Positions 12,167 through 24,046 of a stretch of DNA of 64,000 nt are shown here, piece after piece. The notes under the pieces were generated by a model. That model was not told where the DNA came from, made no database searches, and saw only the letters and a program-made list of their open reading frames with translations. This DNA is from Paramecium sonneborni. Its lineage: Eukaryota > Ciliophora > Oligohymenophorea > Peniculida > Parameciidae. The stretch is from contig CAJJDN010000133.1 of NCBI GenBank assembly GCA_905182985.1, forward strand, positions 269,236 through 333,235, read 5' to 3'. Position numbers and translations under genes: made by a program. The stretch's first letter is position 1, and every line of letters starts with the position of its first letter.

Positions 12167-13338
12167 TCATTATTAGAAATGCTCTATTTGTATTTTTTTA
12201 CTATGGAAATAATTACTGATAAAAAGTTTAATTTAGATTTTAATTGATTTTGGGTTTTTTAAATTGTCTTTTAGGAGAAACTGATTAACTTGATATTACA
12301 AATTAATTAAAGGATTCTAATAATTGATAAGTAGTTTACAATTTAAATCAATCGAACTAACTTTTTTTTTATTTTAAGGAGTTTAATGTGAAGAATTTTA
12401 CCCATTTAATTTATTATTTTTTTAAAATGAATGATCAGTATTTTCTCTAACAGTTTAATTTGAAAATATTATACTATTAGATTTATTTTAGGAATATATT
12501 CTAGCCCTTTTATTTAAAGAATCAATTATTACGAAATCATTATCAAGACTAAAATCTTTTATTGCATTATTAGATTTCAAATATTTTTTTGGGGTTGTAG
12601 AACTAAATCTATTGAATTTCCGATTTTAAGTTAGAGTACCAAACATTCTAATATTTCTATTTTAATATGGGGTTTCCAATGTAAAATTCATTTATGAAAA
12701 GTTAATTTATTATGCCTTATTTTCAATGGTAGTCAATAATGGATATTTTTATTATTAGATGTAAAGAAATTATTTATTCCTTTCTAAACTAATCTTGAAT
12801 AATCTTTCAACATTATCTTATTTTGATTGATAGTAAAGTATCATATTATCAATATTTTCTCTTTAATATCATAATAATCATACTAATTTAATTACAAAAT
12901 GCCATATAATTTCCAAAAGGGATCTTCGTAAAACTAAAACAAAGATTTGTTGATTTTACTATATATTTGCCAATCTGTAGGCTATTTAATTTAAGAAACT
13001 AATTATTTAACTTTATTTTCAATTCCTGAGTTATGAATTTAATTGAGAATTTGAATGAAATTAAATGTTACTAATTTCTATTGAATGGCAGCAAGATAAT
13101 CAAATTAATTTTGGTTCTTACATTTTTCCATCAATTCTGAGAGTCTAAGTTAGAATCTACCTAATAACCTATAAATATAAATATAGGACATATACTTTTT
13201 ATTGGATTCTTAGAGTTGGAAGGTTTTGTATTTTTCTTAAAATTTAGGAATCAATTCAACTAAATAATCTTCTTTACCTTCTAATTTAAAACAAATTCCT
13301 TTAAACAATTGATCTAAATCATCAGAACTTAATTCCAT
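12167..13338 (-). CDS. Hypothetical protein, 382 aa
   Basis: ATG 13338 to TGA 12167-12169, one 23-nt intron (12861-12883). The N-terminal 190 residues are helical and hydrophobic-patterned (LFKGICFKLEGKEDYLVELI, LVTFNFIQILNQIHNSGIE, FYEDPFWKLYGILQLNQ). After the intron come a helical section (KQDNVERLFKISLERNKQF) and a polar basic tail. No signal peptide, membrane span or family motif is recognised. The intron is supported because without it the frame ends early, while with it 190 further codons of good protein sequence follow. A run of nine A near the end could hide a frame error, in which case the stop would lie nearer 12350. Confidence 0.68.
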
Positions 13339-13749
13339 AAGGTTTATTATTTAGTTTTTAAAAGAAATTAATCATTTGTAATAATAATATATAATAAAAT
13401 TATACAAATATTAATTAGTTCTTTAAGTTTCTTTTGAATTTGAATACATATTATCATTCTATAATTTATATCTTAAAATTGATATTTAGATAACAAAATG
13501 TCATTTTGAAATAAATAAAACATCTATAGATTACATAGTAATATATTAAAAATTTTAATGAAGAAATAATTCCATTTAGGATAAAAATGAAATAAATAAA
13601 TTAACAAAATTTGATTGAATATCTAATAAGAACCATAAGATAGTGGTAGATATAGAGAGAAATAAATTTTTGTAATAGTATAAATTTTAATTATAGAATA
13701 ATAATTTCTTGATTGAAAATAAAAAGTATTTATTGCTTAAAAAAAAGTA

Positions 13750-14117
13750 TCATATATTTCCAAAAGAAGGATACTCAGTTAAATTAATTCTAAGAAAACC
13801 ATCAGAACTTTTAAATTTCTAGTAAATTTCATCAACTTAACTTTCTGAAATGATATTTAAAGATTAATACCTGCTTTGATTAAACCAGAATTATTAATGA
13901 ATAAGTATAGGCTTTCTTATTTATTTAAATGAAGTGTATCTCTAATAACCTAAATAAAATGATAAAAATGATCAGACTTGCTTACTAAATATTTTTTGAT
14001 AGATGTTCCATCTTAAAATTTAAGCCTTGATCTATGACTAATTTATAATAATATGGGACTAATTATGATTAAGGATTACACTCTATCTGGATATTTTTCT
14101 ACAAAATTATCAGACAT
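13750..14117 (-). CDS. ATG8: ATG8/GABARAP-family ubiquitin-like protein
   Basis: ATG 14117 to TGA 13750-13752 with one 26-nt intron (13845-13870): 113 residues. Family landmarks: KYPDRV near the N-terminus, KKYLV at the start of the ubiquitin fold, FIQVIRDTLHLNKQESLYLF, INNSGLIKA and SSDGFLRINL, ending YPSFGNI. ATG8 is conjugated to phosphatidylethanolamine through a C-terminal Gly exposed by the ATG4 protease and drives autophagosome growth and cargo binding. Here the Gly is followed by Asn-Ile, so processing is still needed. Odd points: the two N-terminal helices are short and the loop before KKYLV differs from the usual one; a 23-nt alternative intron (starting at GTG after YPDR) breaks the frame and was rejected. 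Confidence 0.85.
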
Positions 14118-14162
14118 TTTTAAATTCTCACACTACATATATAAAATAAATAAATATAGTTT

Positions 14163-17100
14163 TCATAATGATTATTCTTCGCCTTTTTTGACAATTTTTT
14201 CCCAATATTAAATGGTATCATCAATATTACTAATGCAATGTTTGAGTTTATCTTCCATAAATTCACTTAATAGTGCATAACAAGGTCTAACAATGACTTT
14301 GAGAAAACCTATTTCTGATTTGGCCATAATATGTGGCTATATGTATATATATAAGATAAATTACAATATGTAAATCTTTCATGTAAGTTTATTAAGGGTA
14401 TCCTAATTCTCCTTCAAGTTTATATTGAATGCTAAATTCTTGATTAACTCTTGCTGACCATAAAATAGATAAATTAGTTTTTTTACCTGCTCCTCCAAAA
14501 TCACTTGCATGCATAATATAACCACTTAAAATTTTACAATCATTAAAATCTTTAGGTCGATTTTCAAAATCCTTTAATAATGTAAAATGTTCAGACATAT
14601 CAGTACTTAATATATTTGATATAAGACCTTTTCTAAAATTTCTAAATTATTATTAATTGAGATTAACAAGTATATTACTTTAAGTATTTTTAAGTACTTA
14701 AATTGTTAACGCAGCATGATGTTATTCAAGTACACTTTTATCATGATATCTTATTGCTAAATCACTTAAACTATTTATTTCAAAAACATTTGTTTTGCCA
14801 GTGTGTCCTACATCATGTCCAAAACTACTTATCATTAATATAAATCTATTAAAATTATCTATAATATTAGTTTATGATGTTTAGGAAAGTTCCATACAAA
14901 AATAATGAGCAGTTTACATTACTGTAATTCCATGATCATAATTATGATATGGATTATTGTTTATATTATAATTATATTCCATTTCTTTTATAAAACTTTA
15001 CAAATTCTCATATGGAATTTGATAATCATCTAAATGACCATTCTTTTTTAATATAGCCCAAACTACTCTATGTTTTTATATTTAAGATGTTAAGTCCATT
15101 ATATTGAAATCAAAGGTATCAATCAAATCATCTTAATTATTTAAAGAAAATTCATTTAAATCTAATTCTTAAATTGATTAAAATTTTGATTTCTATGGCA
15201 TTTCTGTTTTTCTATTTCTGGGTACAATTTAAGCATTTTGAATATCCCTAATTGATTTAGATCTTTTAAGAATCAATTATTATAATGGCATATATAAAGA
15301 AGCAACTGAATCTTTTACTTCTGGATTATTTTCTTCTAATTTATTTACAAAATTGATTGTTTCATGTTGAATTAATTATTTTCTAATTTTAGCTTTAATT
15401 TTTGAATCTATTTTTTTATCTGATTCTAATTATTTGAATTGTTCTTTAACCCATCCTTTAATACTTTCTGTAAAGATTACTGCAAATCCTTTATAGGTTT
15501 TTTCTTCAATTTTAAGAAATATCTCATATTGTTTATCATTGTCTTTCATCATTTTCCATTTATGATCTTAGAGATAATTTTCAATATTAGATACAACACT
15601 TTGATCAAATATCTTATTATATGATAATAGATTAGAATGAATCATAAGCGAATTAAATTAGATATTGAAATTAGTTTTAATTTATTATGGTATAGGTCTT
15701 GAAAGGAATAATAAATGACCACTTTTATCAAATTCGAAAATAAGTGAATCATTTGATCTAAGAAAGAATTTATAGAAGGCACTTTTATCAAAACATTCAC
15801 GAATGAATCTAAGATATTTTTCATAGAAATGTTTGATTTCTGAATATAATCTTTGATCACATTATCGAATTAGATTCATTTAATAAATTCTAAAACATAC
15901 TGTAACAGTTTAATCTTTAAAAACTATGTATACACTTTCATTATCCCAAACTTATATTTCTTATTAGTCTGTTTATAATCTATCATTAAATCAAGAATAC
16001 TTATCAATTTTATATGTTTAAGTGAGAATATTATACATTTTTTCAATGAGTACAAATTTAGAAGCTCTAACGAATGAAATTCCAAGATCAAGGATCATAT
16101 CAGCAATAGACAATGGACTAAAAAATTAGACTTTAGCATTTTGAATAGTTTATAATAGAAATTTGGATAGATTCTTGATTTCATCTATTAATTAGTATTC
16201 ATTAGCAATTCTATTTAATAAAAGTAGGATACTTTAAAATATCTTAATTTTCAAGTTGTTTATTTTATTTTGAATGATAAATGAAGACAACATTATTTGC
16301 ATATAAACCATAAGATGTAAGATGATTTATTTAAATTAATTTGGAACAAATAGATGAATTTTAGGAGAATCTGAAAATTTTGTTTTCAGGTAAAGTTTCT
16401 AATTCATCATTAATAGATTTATCAATAGGAATTTATTCAATACTATCTGTTTTGGATTAATAAAGTTCAATTTCATTATTAGAGTTGAACATAAAGAAAC
16501 TAAAATTATCACAATTTAAAAGATTCTTGCTTAATTCTTTAAGTAAACTAAATATTGTATTATAAGAGACAGTTTCATCCATAAGTAATAAATGACTTTT
16601 CATGTATTTTGCAAATTAAAATTTAACCTATTTATATGCTTCACTAAGTTCGCTTTCGATTTGATAATTAATATCCGTATTTAATGATTATCCTCTAATC
16701 AAAAGGATTGGAGAAGATATATTTAATGGTGAAGTTTAATTAAAAAGACTACGAATATTATCATAAGTCTCATTAATTTTAGGATCAATAGTTTATCCAT
16801 CTTTTAATTTAGAATGAAAGTGTGAAATTAATTTGAATGCTTTTTCCATTTCTGCAACTGTGTCTGTATATTTTAGTTCATCATAATGAATTCCTTTAAT
16901 AAGATCGACATCAGTAATGCTAGACCTAGTTCTTTTCATTTATCTCTGAATTTCTTATTTCTCTTTTGGTAATTCATTAAGATAGTTTAATAAACTATAT
17001 TTAATTTCTTCTTCATCTTCATCATCTAATTATTTTTGTTGATTGTTACTTAAATCATTTAGAATATTCATAAGTTTTTTTTCTTTTGTAGTGAAATTTA

Positions 17101-17200
17101 TTTTAAGTATCTGTTTCTATTTCGCATCTATTTAATTGCTATCACCTAATTCTCTGATTATATGAAAAAATTTAACATAAGATCCCAACTATTAATTCAT
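14163..17200 (-). CDS. GAF-domain cyclic nucleotide phosphodiesterase
   Basis: ATG 17200 to TGA 14163-14165; introns 16211-16232, 15980-16000 and 14337-14364; 988 residues. The C-terminal third is a class I phosphodiesterase domain: metal-binding HNYDHG (about residue 742), HDVGHTGKTN (about 781) and TDMSEHF (about 852) are all present, so it should hydrolyse cAMP and/or cGMP. Residues about 180-620 have the length and pattern of two GAF-like sensor domains (ILDLGISFVRASKFVLIEK), as in PDE2/5/6/10/11; a short acidic stretch (DDEDEEE) lies near residue 60. No membrane segment is seen. It follows the HSF gene by 45 bp on the same strand. Enzyme class is firm; the GAF calls are by length and pattern. 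Confidence 0.93.
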
Positions 17201-17245
17201 AATTAAAAATATTAGTTTTTAACATAAATGTATTTTAATTATAGC

Positions 17246-18207
17246 TCAATCAAAGTATAATTCATTGAATTAATGATCATCCAACAATTAAATCATACCA
17301 TCATTCTCAACTAGAGTATTTGTCAACATTAAAGGTTATTATACATATAAATTCTCCATCTTATCTATTGTACTATCAGAATCCTCTCCTTTTACCTTCT
17401 TTATATTAGGAAGTAATAAATCTTCATTATCTGATTGTATCAAATCCTCAAGAGTTCGTTTCTTTGTTTTAATACGTTATTTTACTTGTAAACAATCATC
17501 TTATAATTATTACTATCCTAAAAAGTAATCTTTCAATTTCTACAACTTCTTATTGCCATTAAATCTAGTAATCTCATCAATGCCATATTTACTTTTCTTA
17601 AACCAATTGATTTCTTAATTATTGATTACATTATAATATTTTGTTATTTTACTCTATCAGAATTTTGCACACCTTTTCTAACTCCTGTTATTTTACTACT
17701 ATTTGTTGTATTTATTTCTAATTTTTTTTTATTCATAACTATTTTACATCAGATATATTTTAATTTCTATGAGGCTTCAATTCCATTAAAGCAAACTAAT
17801 CATCGCCATGTTCTCCTGATTTTCTCTTTATTTTCTTAAGTAAATTTCTAAAATTTATATTCATTCTCACCTTTAATCCTTTTTAAAATGTGGATGAATA
17901 AATTCATTTTCTTTCTAATCACTTCTTGACTTATGAAATCCATACATATTCATCTAATCATTCTTATTTCTAAAATAATTACCTATCTAACAAATGATGC
18001 AAAATTCCTATGTTTAAAATACATAGGCAACACTTAATCTTAAAATGCTATTACATTCTTCACCAAAAAACCTGAACCATCTTCATTCCAACCTACTATA
18101 TCTTATAATTAAGGATTCTTTGCTTTATAAATTCAAAATACTTCCAAAATATCATAAGTTTTCTATAAAAATGCAGGTATTGAAGATTGACTACGGGATT
18201 TTGACAT
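17246..18207 (-). CDS. Heat shock factor-type transcription factor
   Basis: ATG 18207 to TGA 17246-17248 with five introns (18118-18141, 17954-17982, 17848-17870, 17718-17747, 17565-17592); 275 residues. The N-terminal 90 residues are an HSF DNA-binding domain: PAFLQKTYDILE, VGWNEDGSGFLV, LPMYFKHRNFASFVRQ, MNMYGFHKSRSDQ and the ENEFIHPHF wing. A heptad stretch follows (QQELEKVCKILIEQNN, then QQLRNQLVQEK), the usual trimerisation coiled coil. The rest is short, with an acidic segment (LEDLIQSDNEDLLLP) that may act in activation. HSFs bind nGAAn repeats upstream of chaperone genes. The second intron falls inside the recognition helix region, and all five are needed for frame. Confidence 0.93.
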
Positions 18208-18411
18208 TAATAATACTGTATATTAATTAACAACTTCTATAATCAATATTAGAAAATCATCGAATATTCTTTTCTTCCTTAAGATATATCAAAAACCATT
18301 CTTATGAATATTCTCGATTAAAAATGCATCTACCCCCATTCAATAATCTTTATTTAATATTAAAAAAATCTGATTATAAATAATTTTAATCAGTTTCTAA
18401 TTATGTAAGTA

Positions 18412-19077
18412 TCATTGATATTACAACTTCAATCTTTCTGCTCTTGATCTTCTTCTTTATTGAGATGTATCTTTCTCTTAACTATTATCAAATCTTTTCA
18501 TTCTATCTTCATTTATTGATGAATTTAATTATTTTAATGGTGAACCTTTAATATCCATCCTTGTATTTCTATTTTATTCTGCTCTATTTTCATTTCTCTT
18601 CTCTTATTTAATCCAAAAAGATCTATCTGTCTATATTTAGCTATTTTAATCTCGATTAGATTGCTAAAGTAATCTATCAACTTTAAAGGTCTTTGGATAA
18701 TGCAAAGTTTAATCATTTTGATAATCAAATTATAATCTTTCTAGAATTCTCTGAGTAGTTAAATTATTGATTATCGTTTCTTCTTAAATATCATTATTTA
18801 ATTCAGAATTCATCTACAAAGAAGACTACAATCTATAACGTTATGATTGTTATGATTAGAATGTACATGTATTTTATCTAATTATTTTATAGAAACTTTA
18901 CAACGAATCATTTTCACATTCATTTCTATACACTTTTGATGGAAAGAATAAAGTCTAAATTTCTTCACTATCTTTTGAAATTCTCTCATTTATAATTTTT
19001 TTCATCTCCTCTTCATTTATTACCTTATCTTTCTCATAAATTATCCCATATTTCTAAATACATTACTTCAGATCCAT
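18412..19077 (-). CDS. Hypothetical protein, 221 aa, intronless
   Basis: One continuous ciliate-code frame from ATG 19077 to TGA 18412-18414. The first 40 residues are helical and charged (EKDKVINEEEMKKIINERI); the rest is Asn/Gln/Arg-rich and ends with the basic QQRRRSRAERLKLQYQ. No known domain. It lies between the HSF and a small coiled-coil gene on the same strand. Composition and the long frame support a real gene; disorder is likely for most of it. Confidence 0.68.
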
Positions 19078-19112
19078 CTTTTCACTCGAAATTAATTTAT
19101 TATATTATGAAA

Positions 19113-19370
19113 TCATGCTAGTTAGACAACTTTGAGATATACCATATTTATATAGGCATTTAAGATATCTTTTAAATTATGTTTTGAGATTTACTTACGA
19201 TGTATTTATTAATATTTAGTATCAATAATTTTAACATTTTACATCAATTGGCATTATTGATTTATCATCTATTCCTTTAGATATTTATTCTCTCTCTCAA
19301 GTTCTTCTAATTTACTGATGAATTTATTCAATTGAATTTGTAAGTCCTTTAAATTCTAACTATCTTGCAT
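19113..19370 (-). CDS. Small coiled-coil protein, 85 aa
   Basis: ATG 19370 to TGA 19113-19115 without an intron. The first half is a strong heptad pattern (LQIQLNKFISKLEELERENK), then a hydrophobic helix (LKDILNAYINMVYLKVVQLA) to the stop. A possible 26-nt intron (GTAAATC...AAAAG) could change the C-terminus. It lies 35 bp upstream of the next same-strand gene and 38 bp downstream of the AGC kinase stop. Function unknown. Confidence 0.58.
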
Positions 19371-19408
19371 ATTAATTTTAAATTATAACAATCATTTATT
19401 ATAGAGTA

Positions 19409-20882
19409 TCATTATTATTTGTAATAAAAACTAGAGAATTTTTCAAATGGACACATATCATCATCATGAACATCTCTCGATTAAGATAATGTCAATATAT
19501 TGAACTCTTCAGCAATGCATCTAGGACCACTTTCAATATCTAAACATTTCTAATTGATAAACAATTTATCAAAGTTAAATTCATCACACTGATACTTTAT
19601 TGGCATCTTTTTAATATATCCTTATAACCAAGGATGTTAGTAGATTTCTAATCATATATTTATTGGTTTACATTTTCCACATAATCTCTTTGTTTTATCT
19701 TTATTACATAATTTTGTAATAAAATCTTAAAGATTTTTAGAGAAGAAATGAGGGTAGTTGATTGATTTCGAAACTATATTCTTAATCATATCCTATCTAG
19801 TTTTTGCATAAAATGGTGGTATTCCAGCCATCATTTCATAAAGCATCACACCTAATTAATAATAATCTTGAGTATAATTATGTCCTTTTTATTCAATCAT
19901 TTCTGGAGCCATGTATTCTAAAGATCCACAGTAAGAATAATTTAATGATTCTTAAGTGTCTACAATTTTGCTAAGTCCAAAATCAGCAAGTTTTGGATAT
20001 CCATCTTAATCAATTAATATGTTTTCTGGTTTTAAATCTCTATAAATAATATTTTAAGAATGTAAATATTGTAATCCTTCAAGAATTTGAATGAATAGCC
20101 ATTTTGCTTATTCTTCATTAAATCGCTTTTGTTTTCTCAAATGGTAATAGAGTTCTCCACCAGGACAATAATCAAATACAAAGTACAATTTAGATTTCTG
20201 GAGATAATTTAATATGAATTACAGATTAGAATGCACAATATAGGTTAATGATTCTACGATGATTTAATCTTGTTAGTATTTACCTCTCCTTAAAAACCAT
20301 TTCTTCTTTGTCTCTTTCAATCATTAATCTTTTGTCAATCACTTTCATAGCATAAAATTATCCATTCTCTTTATTTCTTACTAAATAAACTACTGAAAAA
20401 CCCCCTGCAGCTAATTTCTTTATTATTTCAAACCAATCAATATTGATTGGCTCTTTTAATTGTTAACGAATTTAAGGGATGAGAAGAACTCCATTCAAAT
20501 TAGGTAAATTATAATGCATGCAACTTAAATGATAATCCAAATGTATATTATTAGTTTTAAATCCAACAATCTCTGCTGGGTCATAATTTAATCTTAATTA
20601 ACTTAATCTTCTTATAACTTCAGATAGTAACCATCCACAAGTTATGTACGAATCTCTCAATTAAATACCAATCCATCTATCATCAATGGTTTGTATTCTT
20701 ACAATGTTAAATACATTCTTTGTAATAACAGTTCGTAATAGTTCAATTTAATGTAATGAACTTGTAGTGTGTTCACTTAAATCATCATCAATTTATGTTT
20801 TATGAATTGATCTAAATTTTGGTTTAAATTGTCGTACGACTTCATTCATTTCCTCTTCCATAGGTATATCTGTATCGAACAT
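19409..20882 (-). CDS. AGC-family Ser/Thr protein kinase with N-terminal extension
   Basis: ATG 20882 to TGA 19409-19411, one 25-nt intron (20198-20222), 482 residues. Residues about 150-410 form the kinase domain: glycine loop LAAGGFSVVYLV, ATP Lys in YAMKVIDK, HRD-type loop YRDLKPENILID, LADFGLSK, activation-segment CGSLEYMAPE, and HPWLQGYIKK. The C-terminus ends PFEKFSSFYYK, matching the hydrophobic motif FxxF(S/T)(F/Y) that marks AGC kinases (PKA/PKG/S6K/AKT group). The first 150 residues are unlike a cyclic nucleotide-binding or PH domain, though they have ordered segments (WIGIQLRDSYITCGWLLSEV). The glycine loop is a variant (AxGGFS), and Tyr replaces His in HRD. Family firm; pathway unknown. 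Confidence 0.93.
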
Positions 20883-20965
20883 TAATTAAATAAATGCAAT
20901 TATACGATGTATATAATTTAAACCTTAATCTTTCAATGCTCATATATAAATAATAGTAGAAGATT

Positions 20966-22103
20966 ATGCAGGGAGTGTTATTACTGGTTTTTAGAATTGT
21001 TTTGTATTCTAAAAGACATACAATACATCAAATCAAACAGCTAATGTATATTATAAAGACAAACGATATGATCCAGATTGTTAATATAAACAAATATACT
21101 ACAGATTATTCATTTATATACTTCATAGTAATTTCTTATGAAAAATTGTTTGTGTCTTAGAATGTCCAAATATTTAAGTTTCTACAATTCATAGTTAAAA
21201 GCTCCAATAACAACATCACATATCACTACAACTCATAATTCATAACTTAAATATGTTTGTTTACATTTTATAATCGTTGTTCTAAGTATTTTATTTTGCT
21301 ATTAACTCTAACTGGATAACTTTTGCAATCAATAATTTGGTAGATATTTTGTTTTGATACAATTATTAAATCAGCATCTGATTTTTTCACAAAAATGTTA
21401 GCATTATTCTAGTTTATTATAGCAGGTTCTTTATGTGTATGATATTGATAATAAGTAAAAAGTGGATAAAAACATGTATAACATTTAATTTATCATAGAA
21501 AAGATGCTTCATCTATCATAATGGATCAATCATTTTAGGAGCTCTACTATTGGATTTAGTTTCTATATTTAGATCATTCTTTGAATATCTCTATGTATAA
21601 TATATTCATAAAAAAAAGAGGAATGCTGAATACAAATAGTTTTAATTATGTTTCAAGTGTTATGCGTATTGCATAGGTGTTTTGAAAGATTTTTATGTCT
21701 AAATCAATATCACTGAAGATGATTTATTTCATATTGCTAAAAAAACTCTAGATATTGTCTATTAGTCCTTCTATTGTCATATACGTTATTGGATTAGGAT
21801 ATTTAATAAAAAATTAAAAAAAAGAAACTTAATTATATTAAAAATTCTAATTTTCTTTTTTTCATCTATTTAAGAATGATCACAATTGTTTTTGGAGGTA
21901 TTGTAATCAATCGATATAATCCAAAATTATTGTTGGCGATCATAATTTTTGTTATTGTTATTGTCTTGACAAATATTTTTAGAGTTGCAATTGAAAGAAT
22001 TATTCATTTATATTATATTGAATAAGTCCTGCAGTATTATTTATTATTTTAGGTATATAGAGAAATTTTAAATAAACAAAGTTGTACTTAATAATAAAAA
22101 TGA
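20966..22103 (+). CDS. Choline transporter-like (CTL/SLC44) membrane protein, frame disturbed
   Basis: The C-terminal half fits the CTL family: a membrane segment with FIIAGSLCW, then YHNGSIILGALLLDLVSIFR ending in the typical FEYL, then QFQLCFKCYAYCIGVLKDF, and MITIVFGGIVINRYNPKL with a following hydrophobic helix. Introns: 21437-21462 (26 nt) and 22026-22052 (27 nt). Between IFFF (about 21860) and MITIV the frame slips; one missing base in the T run at about 21855-21863 would explain it, so either a sequencing error or a real mutation. ATG 20966 is the first start in the open frame, but this N-terminal part does not match the family and is short for it (usual length over 500). CTLs move choline or ethanolamine across membranes. 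Confidence 0.55.
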
Positions 22104-22124
22104 AATATTATAAAGAATAAATAA

Positions 22125-22767
22125 TCAATAATCTTTTTTGGTGTTATTTCTTGATAATTTATTATTACTACTTTTATGACTTTAATTTAATTCTTCTTAA
22201 TCAAAGGTTATTAGAAAATCTTTAATCTTATTTACATTTTCGTTTAAATCATTCAACAATACCCAATAAGAATAAAAGCTTTCTTTATAATATTTAAAAA
22301 TTGTTTTACTTTTATTTTCTTATTTAAATTCAATTAATTAATCATTGTAAATCTCTTGTTGCTTTGTAATTGATTATACTTTTGTTTCTAATTCTACAAT
22401 TTGAACTTAAAATTAAGCTATAATATAGTACTTTAAATTTCATTTGATTTGATTGGAGATTCTTATTTTTCAATTTTAATAATCTCTTTATTCTTAGGTG
22501 AAAATAGATGATGAAAAGAGATTAATTGACTTTAGAGCTAGAGAATCTAGGTTTCTTAAGATCTCAATTACTCTTCAATTGGACGTATGTACATTTAAAT
22601 AGTATTTTCAATAATCTTTTCTATGAAGCAAATAATCTGTATAGTTAATTCTTCTTTTTATAAATCCTTATCATTATTGACAGATTTACTCTTTTAAATT
22701 TTCTTAAATATTTGAATAGATATACTTTTTCAACCAATGATTCAATAATATTTTCGAACTTAAACAT
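22125..22767 (-). CDS. Coiled-coil paralog A (artefactual first copy)
   Basis: ATG 22767 to TGA 22125-22127, introns 22703-22725 (23 nt) and 22406-22431 (26 nt), 197 residues. It begins MFKFENIIESLVEKK, continues with helical segments (KEELTIQIICFIEKIIENTI) and ends with a segment containing SYWVLLNDLNENVNKIKDFL. That last motif aligns with NACWVVLGDVNERVEKMQKY in the neighbouring gene B, so the two are tandem paralogs. No recognised family. This copy is identical to 23353-23995, so only one probably exists in the genome. Confidence 0.7.
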
Positions 22768-22818
22768 TTTACAATTATTATTGTTTAGTTTAACTATTTA
22801 ATATACACAATAATATAT

Positions 22819-23311
22819 TCAGGATGCTTTGATATAAGAAGCAGCTTTTTATAAGAGTCCTCCAGACTTTTTCTTTTCTGTTTGTTCATCTAAGTATTTC
22901 TACATTTTTTCAACTCTTTCATTGACATCACCAAGAACTACCCAACAAGCATTACATTTCTCTATTAATTATAAATATATTAATACCTTTAACTTATCTA
23001 ACAGTGTCATTAACTCTAGTATCATTTAATTCCTATTTAAGTTAATAAATTTTGTCATCGAATTGAGAAAGTAATTCTAAAATTTAAACATCTTTTTATA
23101 CTTGATTGTATATCATCAGAAGTATTAAATATCTATAATGTTTATTTCAATTATGCTCTATTTAATAAGGAAATAGTAATTACTATGTATCCATTAATAA
23201 ACTTATCATATTATCATGATTTTGTAATTTTTTTCTAACTCTATCAATTTCTTCTGTTTCTATCTACTTCCCATTCTCTATTACTTTTTCAGATACTCCA
23301 ACACTTCTCAT
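22819..23311 (-). pseudogene. Truncated copy of paralog B at a contig edge
   Basis: The 3' part of gene B, identical to 24047-24539, ends at the N. An ATG happens to sit at the very edge (23311), so automated annotation would call a complete-looking short gene. It is best read as the overhang of an assembly overlap, not a real truncated gene. Confidence 0.8.
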
Positions 23312-23352
23312 NTACTTAATAATAAAAATGAAATATTATAAAGAATAAATAA

Positions 23353-23995
23353 TCAATAATCTTTTTTGGTGTTATTTCTTGATAATTTATTATTACTACT
23401 TTTATGACTTTAATTTAATTCTTCTTAATCAAAGGTTATTAGAAAATCTTTAATCTTATTTACATTTTCGTTTAAATCATTCAACAATACCCAATAAGAA
23501 TAAAAGCTTTCTTTATAATATTTAAAAATTGTTTTACTTTTATTTTCTTATTTAAATTCAATTAATTAATCATTGTAAATCTCTTGTTGCTTTGTAATTG
23601 ATTATACTTTTGTTTCTAATTCTACAATTTGAACTTAAAATTAAGCTATAATATAGTACTTTAAATTTCATTTGATTTGATTGGAGATTCTTATTTTTCA
23701 ATTTTAATAATCTCTTTATTCTTAGGTGAAAATAGATGATGAAAAGAGATTAATTGACTTTAGAGCTAGAGAATCTAGGTTTCTTAAGATCTCAATTACT
23801 CTTCAATTGGACGTATGTACATTTAAATAGTATTTTCAATAATCTTTTCTATGAAGCAAATAATCTGTATAGTTAATTCTTCTTTTTATAAATCCTTATC
23901 ATTATTGACAGATTTACTCTTTTAAATTTTCTTAAATATTTGAATAGATATACTTTTTCAACCAATGATTCAATAATATTTTCGAACTTAAACAT
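23353..23995 (-). CDS. Coiled-coil paralog A
   Basis: Identical to 22125-22767, shifted by 1228 bp. Introns 23931-23953 and 23634-23659; 197 residues. The protein is mostly helical and charged, with heptads before a WVLLNDLNENV motif shared with gene B, which starts upstream on the same strand; 51 bp separate the stop of B from the start of A. Function unknown. The shared motif contains an invariant Trp followed by a hydrophobic-Asp-x-Asn pattern, which may be the defining feature of a small ciliate family. Confidence 0.72.
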
Positions 23996-24046
23996 TTTAC
24001 AATTATTATTGTTTAGTTTAACTATTTAATATACACAATAATATAT

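Noticed and set aside
13590..14130. Plus-strand frames that looked like a decayed gene
   Set aside because: They are the antisense of the intact ATG8 gene on the minus strand.
17654..17736. PDE start at ATG 17736 overlapping the HSF stop, or an HSF-PDE fusion
   Set aside because: The downstream frame has a TGA at 17246-17248; the HSF coiled coil occupies 17247-17717 after splicing, and the PDE starts separately at 17200.
18045..18230. Hydrophobic plus-strand ORF
   Set aside because: Antisense to the HSF DNA-binding domain exons.
21425..21470. In-frame TGA-TAT-TGA in the CTL gene suggesting TGA read as Trp
   Set aside because: A 26-nt intron (21437-21462) removes both TGA codons and joins the frames on either side, and TGA acts as stop in all other genes.
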